This document shows, one piece after another, positions 9,778-18,244 of a stretch of DNA of 64,000 bases. The notes below the pieces were generated by a model. It made no database searches, was not told the origin of the DNA, and saw only the letters and a program-made list of their open reading frames with translations. A program made the translations under genes and the position numbers. Numbering within the stretch: the stretch's first letter is position 1; the number at the start of each line of letters is the position of its first letter. Source of the DNA: Sphingobacterium sp. (GTDB lineage: Bacteria > Bacteroidota > Bacteroidia > Sphingobacteriales > Sphingobacteriaceae); contig JAQZAZ010000002.1 of the NCBI GenBank assembly GCA_029239355.1, positions 1 to 64,000 on the forward strand, in the 5' to 3' direction.

Positions 9778-9802
9778 ACTGTTCTTTTATAAAAAGAACA
9801 GT
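9778..9802. promoter_or_regulatory. Perfect palindrome upstream of the DinB gene
   Basis: 11-base arms (9778-9788 and 9792-9802, ACTGTTCTTTT and its complement) around a 3-base centre, ending 12 bases before the ATG at 9815. The position suits an operator or a 5' leader hairpin; a terminator for something upstream is less likely as no gene lies there. Confidence 0.45.
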
Positions 9803-9814
9803 TAAATTACGATC

Positions 9815-10324
9815 ATGGAAAAGATTTTAATAAATGATATTATTCAACAATTAAAGGATGTCCAAACAGCTGATCTTTGGATTGATGAAAATTTCGAAAA
9901 GAAACTAACTCAGGTTAACTCAACGACGGCCTTTGATCGTCCTATCCCCCAAATGCATAGTATTGCCGAATTGGCGTCCCATTTGATCGAATGGCGCAGA
10001 GAAGTACTAAACCGCTTAAGAGGGAATCCACAGGGCCTCGAGATGAGTGATGCAGCAAACTGGCGAACAAATGAAGAGTTGAAAATACGTGACTGGGAGA
10101 TGCTGCTGAGTGACTTTCAAGCAACACAGCAAAACATCATCACTTTTCTGGAAGGAAAGGACGATACTTTCCTTCATACCGCTTATCTCCATGCTAACCC
10201 TACTTCGCCGCATGACTATAAATACTTATTAACAGGCCTAATCCACCACGACCTGTATCACATGGGACAGATGGGAATAACAATTAAATTCCTAAAAGAA
10301 AACAACTTAAGCACAAACAAGTAA
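9815..10324 (+). CDS. DinB family protein
   Basis: A 169-residue four-helix-bundle protein of the DinB/YfiT superfamily. Members are metal-binding and several are thiol (bacillithiol or mycothiol)-dependent transferases, but the substrate of this one is unknown. The three-His metal site is visible: the first His in ELASHLIEWRRE near residue 56 and the HxxxH pair in HHDLYHMGQ near the C-terminus. It is monocistronic, preceded by a palindrome. Confidence 0.85.
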   Translation: MEKILINDIIQQLKDVQTADLWIDENFEKKLTQVNSTTAFDRPIPQMHSIAELASHLIEWRREVLNRLRGNPQGLEMSDAANWRTNEELKIRDWEMLLSDFQATQQNIITFLEGKDDTFLHTAYLHANPTSPHDYKYLLTGLIHHDLYHMGQMGITIKFLKENNLSTNK

Positions 10325-10416
10325 ACTTATTATTGCCTTATTCAATTCAATGGTATCGAGGAGTTTTTTGGATATCATAGGAAAAGCTTAGCAGCAATAG
10401 TTTGCCAGCGCTAATA

Positions 10417-10424
10417 TATATTTG
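10417..10424 (+). promoter_or_regulatory. Candidate -7 element of the lacI-type gene
   Basis: TATATTTG matches TAnnTTTG about 80 bases upstream of the ATG at 10505. No well-spaced -33 element is evident. Confidence 0.3.
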
Positions 10425-10504
10425 TAGCAGGGCGAATTCATCACCATTTATAAATTGTTTTTAGTAAATTGTGGATCGAATAATTTGAAACCAACCCTTT
10501 ATCT

Positions 10505-11524
10505 ATGAAGAATCCTATTGGCATCAAGGATATTGCTGAAATGCTCGGCATTTCTGTTTCCACTGTTTCACGCGCATTTCGAGACACCCATGATGTTAAC
10601 CCTGCAACACGCCAGAAAGTACTGTCATTGGCTAAAGAACTTAACTTTAAACCTAATAAAAATGCTTCCGCATTAGCTTCAGGCTCGACGAAAAATATCG
10701 GTGTTGTGATTCCATTTATTACAAATTATTACTTCTCAACGGTAATTTCAGGCATTCAGGAAGAAGCTTATGAACAAGATTATAATATTATCCTTTATGT
10801 CACCAATGATAGTATAGCCCGGGAGCAGAACCTACTTGAAAATCTCTCGACCAGCAGTCTCGACGGGCTGCTGATCTCCATATCTTCGGACTCCTATACC
10901 CACGAACATTTTGAACGTCTGATGGCCAAAGGGCTACCCATCGTATTTTTCGACCGCGTTCCAAATGATATCGCCGCATCAAAGGTTGTCCAAGACGATT
11001 TTGCCGGTGCCTTTCAGGCGACACAATTTCTACTTGAAAGTGGTGCTAAGCGTATTGCCCACATTGCCGGTCCGAAAGACCTCAATTTTACACAGCAACG
11101 GCTCAACGGCTATCTTGAAGCTCTTAAACATTTCAATGTTCCTGTAGACAATAGCCTGATCGTACATTCTGGCTTTTCACAGCTACATGGCTGCGAGGAT
11201 ACAAACAAATTGCTGGCTCTCCCCCAACCCCCTGATGCCATCTTTGCCGTCAATGACCGCAAGGCTGTTGGCGCAATCCTAACCATCAAAAAACACGGTA
11301 TACAAGTAGGTGTTGATATGGGTGTCATCGGTTTTACCAACGATCCGATCTCCACAGTGGTCGAGCCTAACCTCACAACTATAGAAGAACCTGCCTTTGA
11401 AATCGGAAAACGAAGCTGCGCCTTGCTTATCCGTCATATCAAAAATAAAAATTTCGAGATTCAGGATATCATTCTCCCCGGCACGCTCGTGGTTCGTGAT
11501 TCTGTGGTCAACAAAACCTCCTAA
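10505..11524 (+). CDS. LacI family transcriptional regulator of the amino-sugar locus
   Basis: A 339-residue regulator with an N-terminal LacI helix-turn-helix (IKDIAEMLGISVSTVSRAF, residues about 7-25), the hinge helix (NASALASGST), and a periplasmic-binding-protein-like effector domain beginning IGVVIPFITNYYFS. Its stop codon overlaps that of the convergent nagA by 4 bases. From its position next to nagA, nagB and a SusC/SusD pair, I infer that it controls that operon in response to an amino sugar or phosphosugar. A near-perfect palindrome with a central CG at 22991-23004, upstream of susC, is a likely operator. Confidence 0.9.
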   Translation: MKNPIGIKDIAEMLGISVSTVSRAFRDTHDVNPATRQKVLSLAKELNFKPNKNASALASGSTKNIGVVIPFITNYYFSTVISGIQEEAYEQDYNIILYVTNDSIAREQNLLENLSTSSLDGLLISISSDSYTHEHFERLMAKGLPIVFFDRVPNDIAASKVVQDDFAGAFQATQFLLESGAKRIAHIAGPKDLNFTQQRLNGYLEALKHFNVPVDNSLIVHSGFSQLHGCEDTNKLLALPQPPDAIFAVNDRKAVGAILTIKKHGIQVGVDMGVIGFTNDPISTVVEPNLTTIEEPAFEIGKRSCALLIRHIKNKNFEIQDIILPGTLVVRDSVVNKTS

Positions 11525-12717
11525 TTACTTTGGTAGCACAATTCACCAGATATAAAAGTAGAATGTACGTTGACATTGTCATCGAATAGGACAATATCAG
11601 CATCTTTGCCAATCCCAATTGATCCTATGCGATCGGCACATCCAAGCAATTTCGCCGGATTGAGCGTCATCATCTGTACAGCTGTTATGAGGTCAGTCCC
11701 TGCCATGTTGATCATCGTGCGGATTAAGCGGTCAGCAGTAGCAACACTTCCTGCAAAGGAAGAATAATCCGGAAGCTTAGCTACACCATCTTCAACAATG
11801 ACTTCTACACCACCTTTAAGGCTACCGAGTATACTCTTCCCTTCAGGCATTCCGGCAGCCCGCATGGCATCTGTAATCAGGATGATTTTGTCCTTACCCT
11901 TGATTTTATGAATCAATTTTAAAAAAGGTTCTGGTAGATGCACGCCATCCGCGATGATCTCCACGTCAATAGCGTCCAGCAACAAGCAGCTTTCTATTGT
12001 TCCAGCATAACGATAAGCATTCCTTCGCGTCATTCCAGACATTCCGGAATAGAGATGGGTTGCCAACCGGTATCCATGTTCGACTGCTGGCAAGATTTCC
12101 TCATAGATGGCATCGGTATGTGCCAAGGCCAGCAAGATTCCGTGATCACGAACTTTAAGCCCAAATTCAAGCGCTCCCGGGAGTTCAGGTGCTGCGCTCC
12201 AGCGTGCAATGAGATGACCATACTGTTCGAGAATAGGTATATACTCTTCAGGAGAGGGATTTCGGATATAGCGTGGATCCTGCGCTCCCCTTTGGTTCAT
12301 CGCGAAATAAGGCCCCTCCAAATGTAAGCCCAGGAAGCGCGACCCCCGCTCATTTTGGCTTAACGCCTGGGCATAGGTATCAAACAAAGCCATTAATTCT
12401 TCAGGTTCACTGGTCAATGTTGTCGGTAGCATGGCCGTGGTACCGTAACGCACATGTGTCTGTGCAACCCGCAAAAATGCGTCTATTGTATTATCCATAA
12501 AATCGGCACCACCCCCACCATGTACATGGATATCTATAAATCCTGGCGACAAAAAAAGCCCCTTGGCGTCTAACCAATCGTCAGTTATTTCGTCTTCAGA
12601 CACTAGCCGCTCGGCGATGTCCACAATCTTACCATCTGCGATCCATACCGTTCCATTTTCGATGATACGGTCGGATGTAATAATATTAGCATTTGTAATC
12701 GTTAGCATATAGCTCAA
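11521..12717 (-). CDS. nagA: N-acetylglucosamine-6-phosphate deacetylase
   Basis: Converts GlcNAc-6-phosphate to GlcN-6-phosphate plus acetate in the cytoplasm. The 398-residue amidohydrolase has the motif HVHGGG with His64 and His66, metal-ligand Glu134 in HLEGPY, His200 in LAHTD, His221 in THLYSGM, and catalytic Asp283 in LITDAM, all in the order expected for NagA. The start overlaps the transporter stop by 4 bases (ATGA), indicating translational coupling. It is the last gene of the minus-strand operon and ends tail-to-tail with the lacI-type gene, overlapping its stop. Confidence 0.93.
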   Translation of the reverse strand: MSYMLTITNANIITSDRIIENGTVWIADGKIVDIAERLVSEDEITDDWLDAKGLFLSPGFIDIHVHGGGGADFMDNTIDAFLRVAQTHVRYGTTAMLPTTLTSEPEELMALFDTYAQALSQNERGSRFLGLHLEGPYFAMNQRGAQDPRYIRNPSPEEYIPILEQYGHLIARWSAAPELPGALEFGLKVRDHGILLALAHTDAIYEEILPAVEHGYRLATHLYSGMSGMTRRNAYRYAGTIESCLLLDAIDVEIIADGVHLPEPFLKLIHKIKGKDKIILITDAMRAAGMPEGKSILGSLKGGVEVIVEDGVAKLPDYSSFAGSVATADRLIRTMINMAGTDLITAVQMMTLNPAKLLGCADRIGSIGIGKDADIVLFDDNVNVHSTFISGELCYQSN

Positions 12718-14027
12718 ATCTTGTTGTCAAAAATATTCCACGTACGAAGCTGATGTCCCTTGAACGCATAGAAAACCAAATAGAGAAAACAGGGTACCAA
12801 TATCCAATAAGCAGTCCTCACATCGACGGCGTCTGCCCATAGTCCGTACAGCAAAGGTAATACAGCGTTGCCGCTAAGCCCCATAATTAGCAAGGCCGAT
12901 CCTTGTTTTGCATAGCTTCCCAACCCTTCTAACGCCAATGGCCATATTCCAGCCCATATCAGGGCATTGGGCAGTCCAATCAGCACGATAAACCAAACCG
13001 AAATATCCAGGTTCTTGTTCAAAAAGTGAACGGATCCCTGCCATGTACAGACGAATATAGCCAAAGTTAAGCCAAGGATGGTACAAATTTTAAGCATCAG
13101 TTGTTGACTGCAGAACTTCGGAATCAAGACAATACCGCAGAGGTAACCACAGATCGTAGCGGTTAATGTATAGGAAGGCAAAGCCTTTGCTTCCAGTAAT
13201 GATAAGCCCATGGAGCCAGCATAATTGATAATGGTATCAATGGCAATGACCTGCGTTCCCACATGCAAAAAAATCGCCAAGGCTCCCAGTACCAAATGAG
13301 GAAACTGAAAGATTCCTCTTGTGTTTTTCGTCCTACCTTCTGCCCTAGGTACTTCCTGATTATCCAATTCGGGCAGGATCGAAAACTTAACCAATATGCC
13401 GATCAGAAACAACACTCCGCCTACGACAGTATACGGCCATACAACACGCAAGATCAACTCATCTAGGGCAATGGCACGAGTTACCTCATCCATTCGTTCC
13501 AGTTGAGCGAACAGGATATTGTCCTGGGGACGCAAAATAATATACGAAAAGATCAAGGGAGCCAGGATACCAGCCCCCTTGTTGCAAATTCCCATCATAC
13601 TGATGCGCTGTGCTGCCCGTTCTCTTTCGCCGATCAGCGTAATATACAGATTAGCGACAGTTTGCAGCACCGTGAGACCCGTACCAAGGGTAAAAAGTCC
13701 GAACAGAAAAATAACGTATGTGCGCCCATAGGCTGCCGGAACAAAAAGGAAAGCCCCTAGTGCCATGATCCAGAAACCGACCATAATTCCATTTTTATAG
13801 CCAAGCTTCTTTAAAATATACGACGCAGGCATTGACATCAGCAAATAGGAGATGTAAAATGCAAAGGCCACAAGGTAGGATTGAAAATTACTTAGCTCGC
13901 ATGCGATCTTAAAATATGGAATCAGTATCGCATTTACCCAAGAAACAAATCCAAAAATAAAGAACATCAGTCCGATGATTCCAATGGATACCAATGTTGT
14001 CTTTCGATCTAAAGCTGGTGATGTCAT
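12714..14027 (-). CDS. Sugar MFS transporter (FHS/NagP-like)
   Basis: A 437-residue inner-membrane protein with about 12 hydrophobic segments, of the fucose/glucose-galactose:H+ symporter (FHS) group. The segment GFVSWVNAILIPYFK resembles the first helices of FucP and NagP. Members of this group carry unphosphorylated hexoses, and the nagA/nagB context points to GlcNAc or GalNAc. A non-PTS importer means a cytoplasmic kinase is needed before NagA can act; none is encoded nearby. It lies 9 bases after nagB and overlaps nagA. Confidence 0.85.
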   Translation of the reverse strand: MTSPALDRKTTLVSIGIIGLMFFIFGFVSWVNAILIPYFKIACELSNFQSYLVAFAFYISYLLMSMPASYILKKLGYKNGIMVGFWIMALGAFLFVPAAYGRTYVIFLFGLFTLGTGLTVLQTVANLYITLIGERERAAQRISMMGICNKGAGILAPLIFSYIILRPQDNILFAQLERMDEVTRAIALDELILRVVWPYTVVGGVLFLIGILVKFSILPELDNQEVPRAEGRTKNTRGIFQFPHLVLGALAIFLHVGTQVIAIDTIINYAGSMGLSLLEAKALPSYTLTATICGYLCGIVLIPKFCSQQLMLKICTILGLTLAIFVCTWQGSVHFLNKNLDISVWFIVLIGLPNALIWAGIWPLALEGLGSYAKQGSALLIMGLSGNAVLPLLYGLWADAVDVRTAYWILVPCFLYLVFYAFKGHQLRTWNIFDNKI

Positions 14028-14036
14028 TGCTATAGG

Positions 14037-14768
14037 TTATAGTAAAGAAGCCGATTCCTGGTCTAGGTAGCAGGTACAGTCTTGGTGACGCTGTAATATG
14101 CTCGCAGGATGCCAATTGGAAACAGCCCCCGAGAGGCAATTCCGCACGGCTGCTGCCTTCCTTCTGTCTGGTACCGCACAAATAATTTTGCGCGATAACA
14201 TAATCTGTCTAATGGACATACTGATCGCTTGATCCGGTACTTCATCAATTGACGCAAACCATCCCTCTCCCAATTGCTGTTGCCGACATTGCATATCAAG
14301 GTTGACAAGCAGATAAGCAGCACTGGCTTCAAAATCTGCAGGAGGGTCGTTAAAAGCCAGGTGTCCGTTTTCTCCGATACCGACAAAAGCAACATCAATC
14401 GGATACGCCGCAATTTTGTTTCCTAAACGTTCGCATTCAACCTGTGGATCCCCTTCACCATCGATAAGAACAACCTCCTTTAATGGTCCTACGAGATCGA
14501 CAAAGCGCTCCGTGAGATATTTGCGAAAGCTCGCCTTATGTGTCAAAGGGATCCCGATGTATTCATCCAGATGAAACATCCTTACCTTGCTCCAGTCGAT
14601 ATCTGCAGCAGCAACCAGTGTTGCCAAAGTTTCGAACTGGCTTTGACCTGTCGCTAGAATAACATTGGCTTCTCCATTAGCCGCTATGGCAGTTTTAATA
14701 GCCGCTACCCCGGCATTCCCGGCCTCTAAGCCTAACTCTTTGCGTGTTTTTAAAATTTTTACGTTCAC
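14037..14768 (-). CDS. nagB: Glucosamine-6-phosphate deaminase
   Basis: Isomerises and deaminates GlcN-6-phosphate to fructose-6-phosphate and ammonia. The 243-residue length fits the compact NagB class. The motif FHLDEYIG (catalytic Asp and following Glu) and GIGENGHLAFNDPP (catalytic His in NGH) are intact. It sits 10 bases downstream of the GH109-like gene and 9 bases upstream of the transporter, inside the amino-sugar operon. Confidence 0.92.
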   Translation of the reverse strand: MNVKILKTRKELGLEAGNAGVAAIKTAIAANGEANVILATGQSQFETLATLVAAADIDWSKVRMFHLDEYIGIPLTHKASFRKYLTERFVDLVGPLKEVVLIDGEGDPQVECERLGNKIAAYPIDVAFVGIGENGHLAFNDPPADFEASAAYLLVNLDMQCRQQQLGEGWFASIDEVPDQAISMSIRQIMLSRKIICAVPDRRKAAAVRNCLSGAVSNWHPASILQRHQDCTCYLDQESASLL

Positions 14769-14778
14769 TTGATTCGAT

Positions 14779-16212
14779 TTATTTAGTTGATTTCAATACT
14801 TGAGTTGTTCCGCCTTTAATTAAATTAATATCATGTACCAGATTATCTTTCCAATGGCCGTTTGTAAAGTCTGGTATTTCAATTGGCTGGGATCCATTGG
14901 CCACAGACCATTCGCTCAGTGGCCCGATGACACTCCAGCTAGCGGCATCGTAGACATCCATATCGACAGGGAGGCCATTTCTCAGACAGTCGATCAATCG
15001 CCAGTCCATCATAAAATCCATACCCCCATGGCCGCCAATTTCTTTGGCTAATTCACCAATCTTTGTGATAATGCCTGGCGCATACTTTTTCTCCAGTTCG
15101 GCCATCTCCGTTTCCCCCAAAAAATCCTCATGTCCTATAGCGATCTTTCCTGGAAGTGGATATTTTTGAGCAAAAGCCTTTGTACCGCTGACCAAGTGGA
15201 TACGCGAATATGGACGTGGTGAAGTTACATCGTGCTGCAACATCATCGTGCTGCCGTTTGAAGTCATGATATTGGACACATTGATATTCCCGCGAAAAGG
15301 TTTATCTACATAACTTTCAAACTGCTTGTCTACTGCTGCCATTTTCTTTGCTTTGTCATTGAGCATAAAGTCTTTTGAAGACATCGAACTCATATAATCC
15401 ATTTTGTTGCCCCGATTAATCCGGAGTATCTGGCAGATCGGCCCCAGCCCATGGGTAGGATATAGATTTCCGTCTCGTGAAGCATTTTCCTTGAGCCGCC
15501 AAAAATCGTAGCGTTTTTTCTCATCAAAGAGACTGTCCATGATATCGTGGATATATGCTCCCTCACAGTGGACGATATCGCCGAAAAAATCCTGCCTTGC
15601 CAAGTTGAGCGTCAACAGCTCAAAATAGTCATAGCAGCAATTTTCAAGCATCACACAATGCTTTTTTGTCGTTTCGGAGGTTTTTACCAATCGCCAGCAA
15701 TCTTCCACAGTCGTGGCCGCGGGGATTTCGAGTGCGACATGTTTACCATGTTCCATCGCGTAGATAGCCATGTCGGCATGCATTTTCCAATGTGTAGCAA
15801 TGTAGATTAGATCGAATTGATCCGATTCACACATGCTCTTCCAATCCGTTCCGTCTTTGGAGAAAATTGTAGCCGCATGCCCCTGCGTTTTGATCCGGGC
15901 TTTTGCGTTATGAGCTTTCTCGGGCCTGATGTCGCATATACCATTGATGCTGACACCAGCAATTTGACTCATTCGTTCTACTGCAGCCGAGCCCCGGTTC
16001 CCAACACCGATAAAACCAATCCGCACGGTGTCAATTTTGGGTGCCGCATAGCCCGACATATTAAACATGCCAGTATATTTTTTAGACGCTTCCAGCCGGA
16101 TATGATCGAGTTTGGTCTTGGAGGTTCCCTTTTTCTGCGAGGTGCAGCCCGTCACTAGCCCAACTCCGGCTAGACCGGATAGTTTTAAAAATGATCTTCT
16201 ATTCGTTCCCAT
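14779..16212 (-). CDS. Gfo/Idh/MocA-type protein, probable GH109 glycosidase, exported
   Basis: A 477-residue NAD-binding protein. It begins with a twin-arginine signal (RRSFLK at residues 5-10) ending in a lipobox with Cys23, so it is probably a Tat-exported lipoprotein. The dinucleotide motif GVGNRG is at residues 69-74, and the segment THWKMHADMAIYAMEHGKHV resembles glycoside hydrolase family 109, NAD-dependent enzymes that release N-acetylgalactosamine. The context of nagA, nagB and SusC/SusD supports an amino-sugar glycosidase, but the linkage and sugar are unproven, and a plain sugar oxidoreductase cannot be ruled out. It is 5 bases downstream of the esterase-like gene. Confidence 0.8.
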   Translation of the reverse strand: MGTNRRSFLKLSGLAGVGLVTGCTSQKKGTSKTKLDHIRLEASKKYTGMFNMSGYAAPKIDTVRIGFIGVGNRGSAAVERMSQIAGVSINGICDIRPEKAHNAKARIKTQGHAATIFSKDGTDWKSMCESDQFDLIYIATHWKMHADMAIYAMEHGKHVALEIPAATTVEDCWRLVKTSETTKKHCVMLENCCYDYFELLTLNLARQDFFGDIVHCEGAYIHDIMDSLFDEKKRYDFWRLKENASRDGNLYPTHGLGPICQILRINRGNKMDYMSSMSSKDFMLNDKAKKMAAVDKQFESYVDKPFRGNINVSNIMTSNGSTMMLQHDVTSPRPYSRIHLVSGTKAFAQKYPLPGKIAIGHEDFLGETEMAELEKKYAPGIITKIGELAKEIGGHGGMDFMMDWRLIDCLRNGLPVDMDVYDAASWSVIGPLSEWSVANGSQPIEIPDFTNGHWKDNLVHDINLIKGGTTQVLKSTK

Positions 16213-16217
16213 AGTTA

Positions 16218-18233
16218 CTAATTGATTTGGAGAGTTCCTCCCGTTTTAAATTTGGTTTTATAGGCATTTACCTTATCCAATAATCGTTTTTTATCCCCTT
16301 CCTGGCAGCTATCCCCGCTCCAGTGCAGTAGCTGATCCAGATTAACATCCTCCTTACTCATTGCAAGCAACATCGGAATATCGCCCCATTTTAAAATTCC
16401 TGGAATATGGATGGCCATGTTAAAATTTTCCAAACTTTCGGTCATGTCGGGCAAATAGCTGATTGGCAAATGCTTTAGTTCCAATATCCGTCTATGCGGT
16501 GATAGGCTACTACTAATAAGCGCTGCCAAGGCAGTTTCACGATCGGCCTGCACAATTAGCTTATGATTAGGATATTGCTGCTGCAGATAACAGCTTACGA
16601 GTGTAATTTCGTTGGCCCATATTCCCATCATTGTCTGCCCCATCCACAGCACTGAACGTGAGATGGTATGAAAACGAGGTAGCGCCCCATCTATATATTC
16701 GGCACTGGTCGAAGCCCGTTCTCCCAGACCAAAGAGGTCGATGATGGCAACCCCCTCGCCAGTTGCGAGCAACTGGTCTATTTCAGCAAGATCGAGGGTT
16801 TGTTTACCTTGTGCCGGAAAGAACATACGGATAGCTTCTCCGTCACCGGTAGGTTTCTTAACGAGCAAGGGAATCAGTTGTCCGTGCTTAGTTTCCAGAA
16901 TAGTCCGCTGCCAACCTGCTTCCTCCGGTAGCATTCTTTCCGAAAGAAGCTGATCGGCTTCCGTACTGGAGAGCAACTGACGAAGCTGCTGCTGATATGC
17001 TTCGATACGTTGGGGCCCCATCTCCATAAGCTGCTTTTCAGCGACCTTAAATTCGCGATTGACAAAGGCCGGTATCGTCATTATTTTCGTCTTTTCTATC
17101 CCATGATGCAACACAGATAACTGATTTGTATCGCGTATATTCACCGCATTCCGTTCTATGGGTAATGCCTGCCGGTATTTAAAGTTTTTGTTAAACCAAG
17201 AAAGCATAGTTTCATTCATTTCAAGGGTATAGCTATGCGGTGCATCAAACAAATCATAAGCTAAGCGTTCCCCGGCACCCTGTTGTTGATAAGCAAGCGT
17301 GGCCAAGCGGTAGGATTTCAGCATCTGGTGTACATTGAATGCAGCATTCCCATCCTTTAGGGCTGTAAGGACCTTTACGGCCTTGGGCGCCATTGCCTGG
17401 AGCAACTGCCCTTCTTCAAAATGTAGCAGGCCATTGGGATGCAGTTCACAGACACAGTTGCTATTCATGATATACGAACGAAAGGTACCTACACTCACGA
17501 CAGGGACAGCCGCTTTAATCCGCGCATCCATTGCTGTTAGCCACATGGTCTGGTTGCCACCTCCGCTGGCGCCAGTGGCGCCGATCAGCTCTTTATTGAC
17601 GTACTCCAGGCTGCACAGTAAGTCTATCGCACGTTTGTTTTCCAGCAGCTGTACGCCCATAAGGGGTGTCCCCAAATCCAACAGCAATGACCCCAGGTTA
17701 GCGCCATGGTATTCATGTTCGTGTCTACGTCCTCGTTCACCCGAGCCCATTGCATCCATGCTGAGGCATACGTAGCCATTACTTGCCAAGAGTTGTGAAG
17801 TTCGCTGCACGATTTCACTTCTTCGTCCCGGAGCCCAATGACCATGGCTATTCAATATTGCCGGAAATGGTCCTTTGCCTTTGGGCACATAGAGGTTGGC
17901 TGGGACATATACACCGGGCATACTCTGAAAGATCAGGTTATGAATGGTATAAATGCCGCAATCTAGGGTTGCGACGATCTTCATATCCAAATCGCAACCG
18001 TCGTCTTCAGCCAGCTTCAAATTGGTACGGACCTGGCTCAATAAAGATTTACCATCTGCAATGCCGTCCATTGGCAGTTTACGTAAGAGTTCATCCGCTC
18101 GGCTTTCAATAAATACCTTGAGCGGATCAATCTCCTTGGGTATAGATAATATTTCCGGTAAGGCTGGTTGTGCAGCGGCCTGCTGTCCTAATGCCATCAT
18201 CAGTAAGACTGTATATCGTTTTAAATTTATCAT
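16218..18233 (-). CDS. Large exported alpha/beta hydrolase (acetyl-esterase-like)
   Basis: A 671-residue protein with a signal peptide (MINLKRYTVLLMMALG, cleavage near QQAAAQ). The first half is an alpha/beta hydrolase with an HGHW oxyanion motif and nucleophile Ser223 in GASGGGNQ, as in the acetyl-xylan-esterase-like group. The second half resembles a second hydrolase domain (DLFGLGERA) but I see no GxSxG nucleophile, so it may be structural. I chose the ATG at 18233, 11 bases after the susD stop; a TTG at 18263 would overlap susD and precede the signal peptide. In this operon it may remove O-acetyl or similar groups from a host or microbial glycan; this is an inference. Confidence 0.75.
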   Translation of the reverse strand: MINLKRYTVLLMMALGQQAAAQPALPEILSIPKEIDPLKVFIESRADELLRKLPMDGIADGKSLLSQVRTNLKLAEDDGCDLDMKIVATLDCGIYTIHNLIFQSMPGVYVPANLYVPKGKGPFPAILNSHGHWAPGRRSEIVQRTSQLLASNGYVCLSMDAMGSGERGRRHEHEYHGANLGSLLLDLGTPLMGVQLLENKRAIDLLCSLEYVNKELIGATGASGGGNQTMWLTAMDARIKAAVPVVSVGTFRSYIMNSNCVCELHPNGLLHFEEGQLLQAMAPKAVKVLTALKDGNAAFNVHQMLKSYRLATLAYQQQGAGERLAYDLFDAPHSYTLEMNETMLSWFNKNFKYRQALPIERNAVNIRDTNQLSVLHHGIEKTKIMTIPAFVNREFKVAEKQLMEMGPQRIEAYQQQLRQLLSSTEADQLLSERMLPEEAGWQRTILETKHGQLIPLLVKKPTGDGEAIRMFFPAQGKQTLDLAEIDQLLATGEGVAIIDLFGLGERASTSAEYIDGALPRFHTISRSVLWMGQTMMGIWANEITLVSCYLQQQYPNHKLIVQADRETALAALISSSLSPHRRILELKHLPISYLPDMTESLENFNMAIHIPGILKWGDIPMLLAMSKEDVNLDQLLHWSGDSCQEGDKKRLLDKVNAYKTKFKTGGTLQIN

Positions 18234-18244
18234 TATTTTAATCC

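Larger units (their letters stand above)
8763..9814. other. Gene-poor 1-kb region with possible remnants
   Basis: No intact gene is visible. About 9090-9265 is distinctly GC-richer than its AT-rich surroundings and contains an open frame of 77 codons on the minus strand (9031-9264) that I do not accept as a gene. A short coding-like fragment lies at 9389-9484 on the minus strand. A 25-base palindrome at 9778-9802 precedes the DinB gene. The rest is AT-rich with nothing recognisable. Confidence 0.5.
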
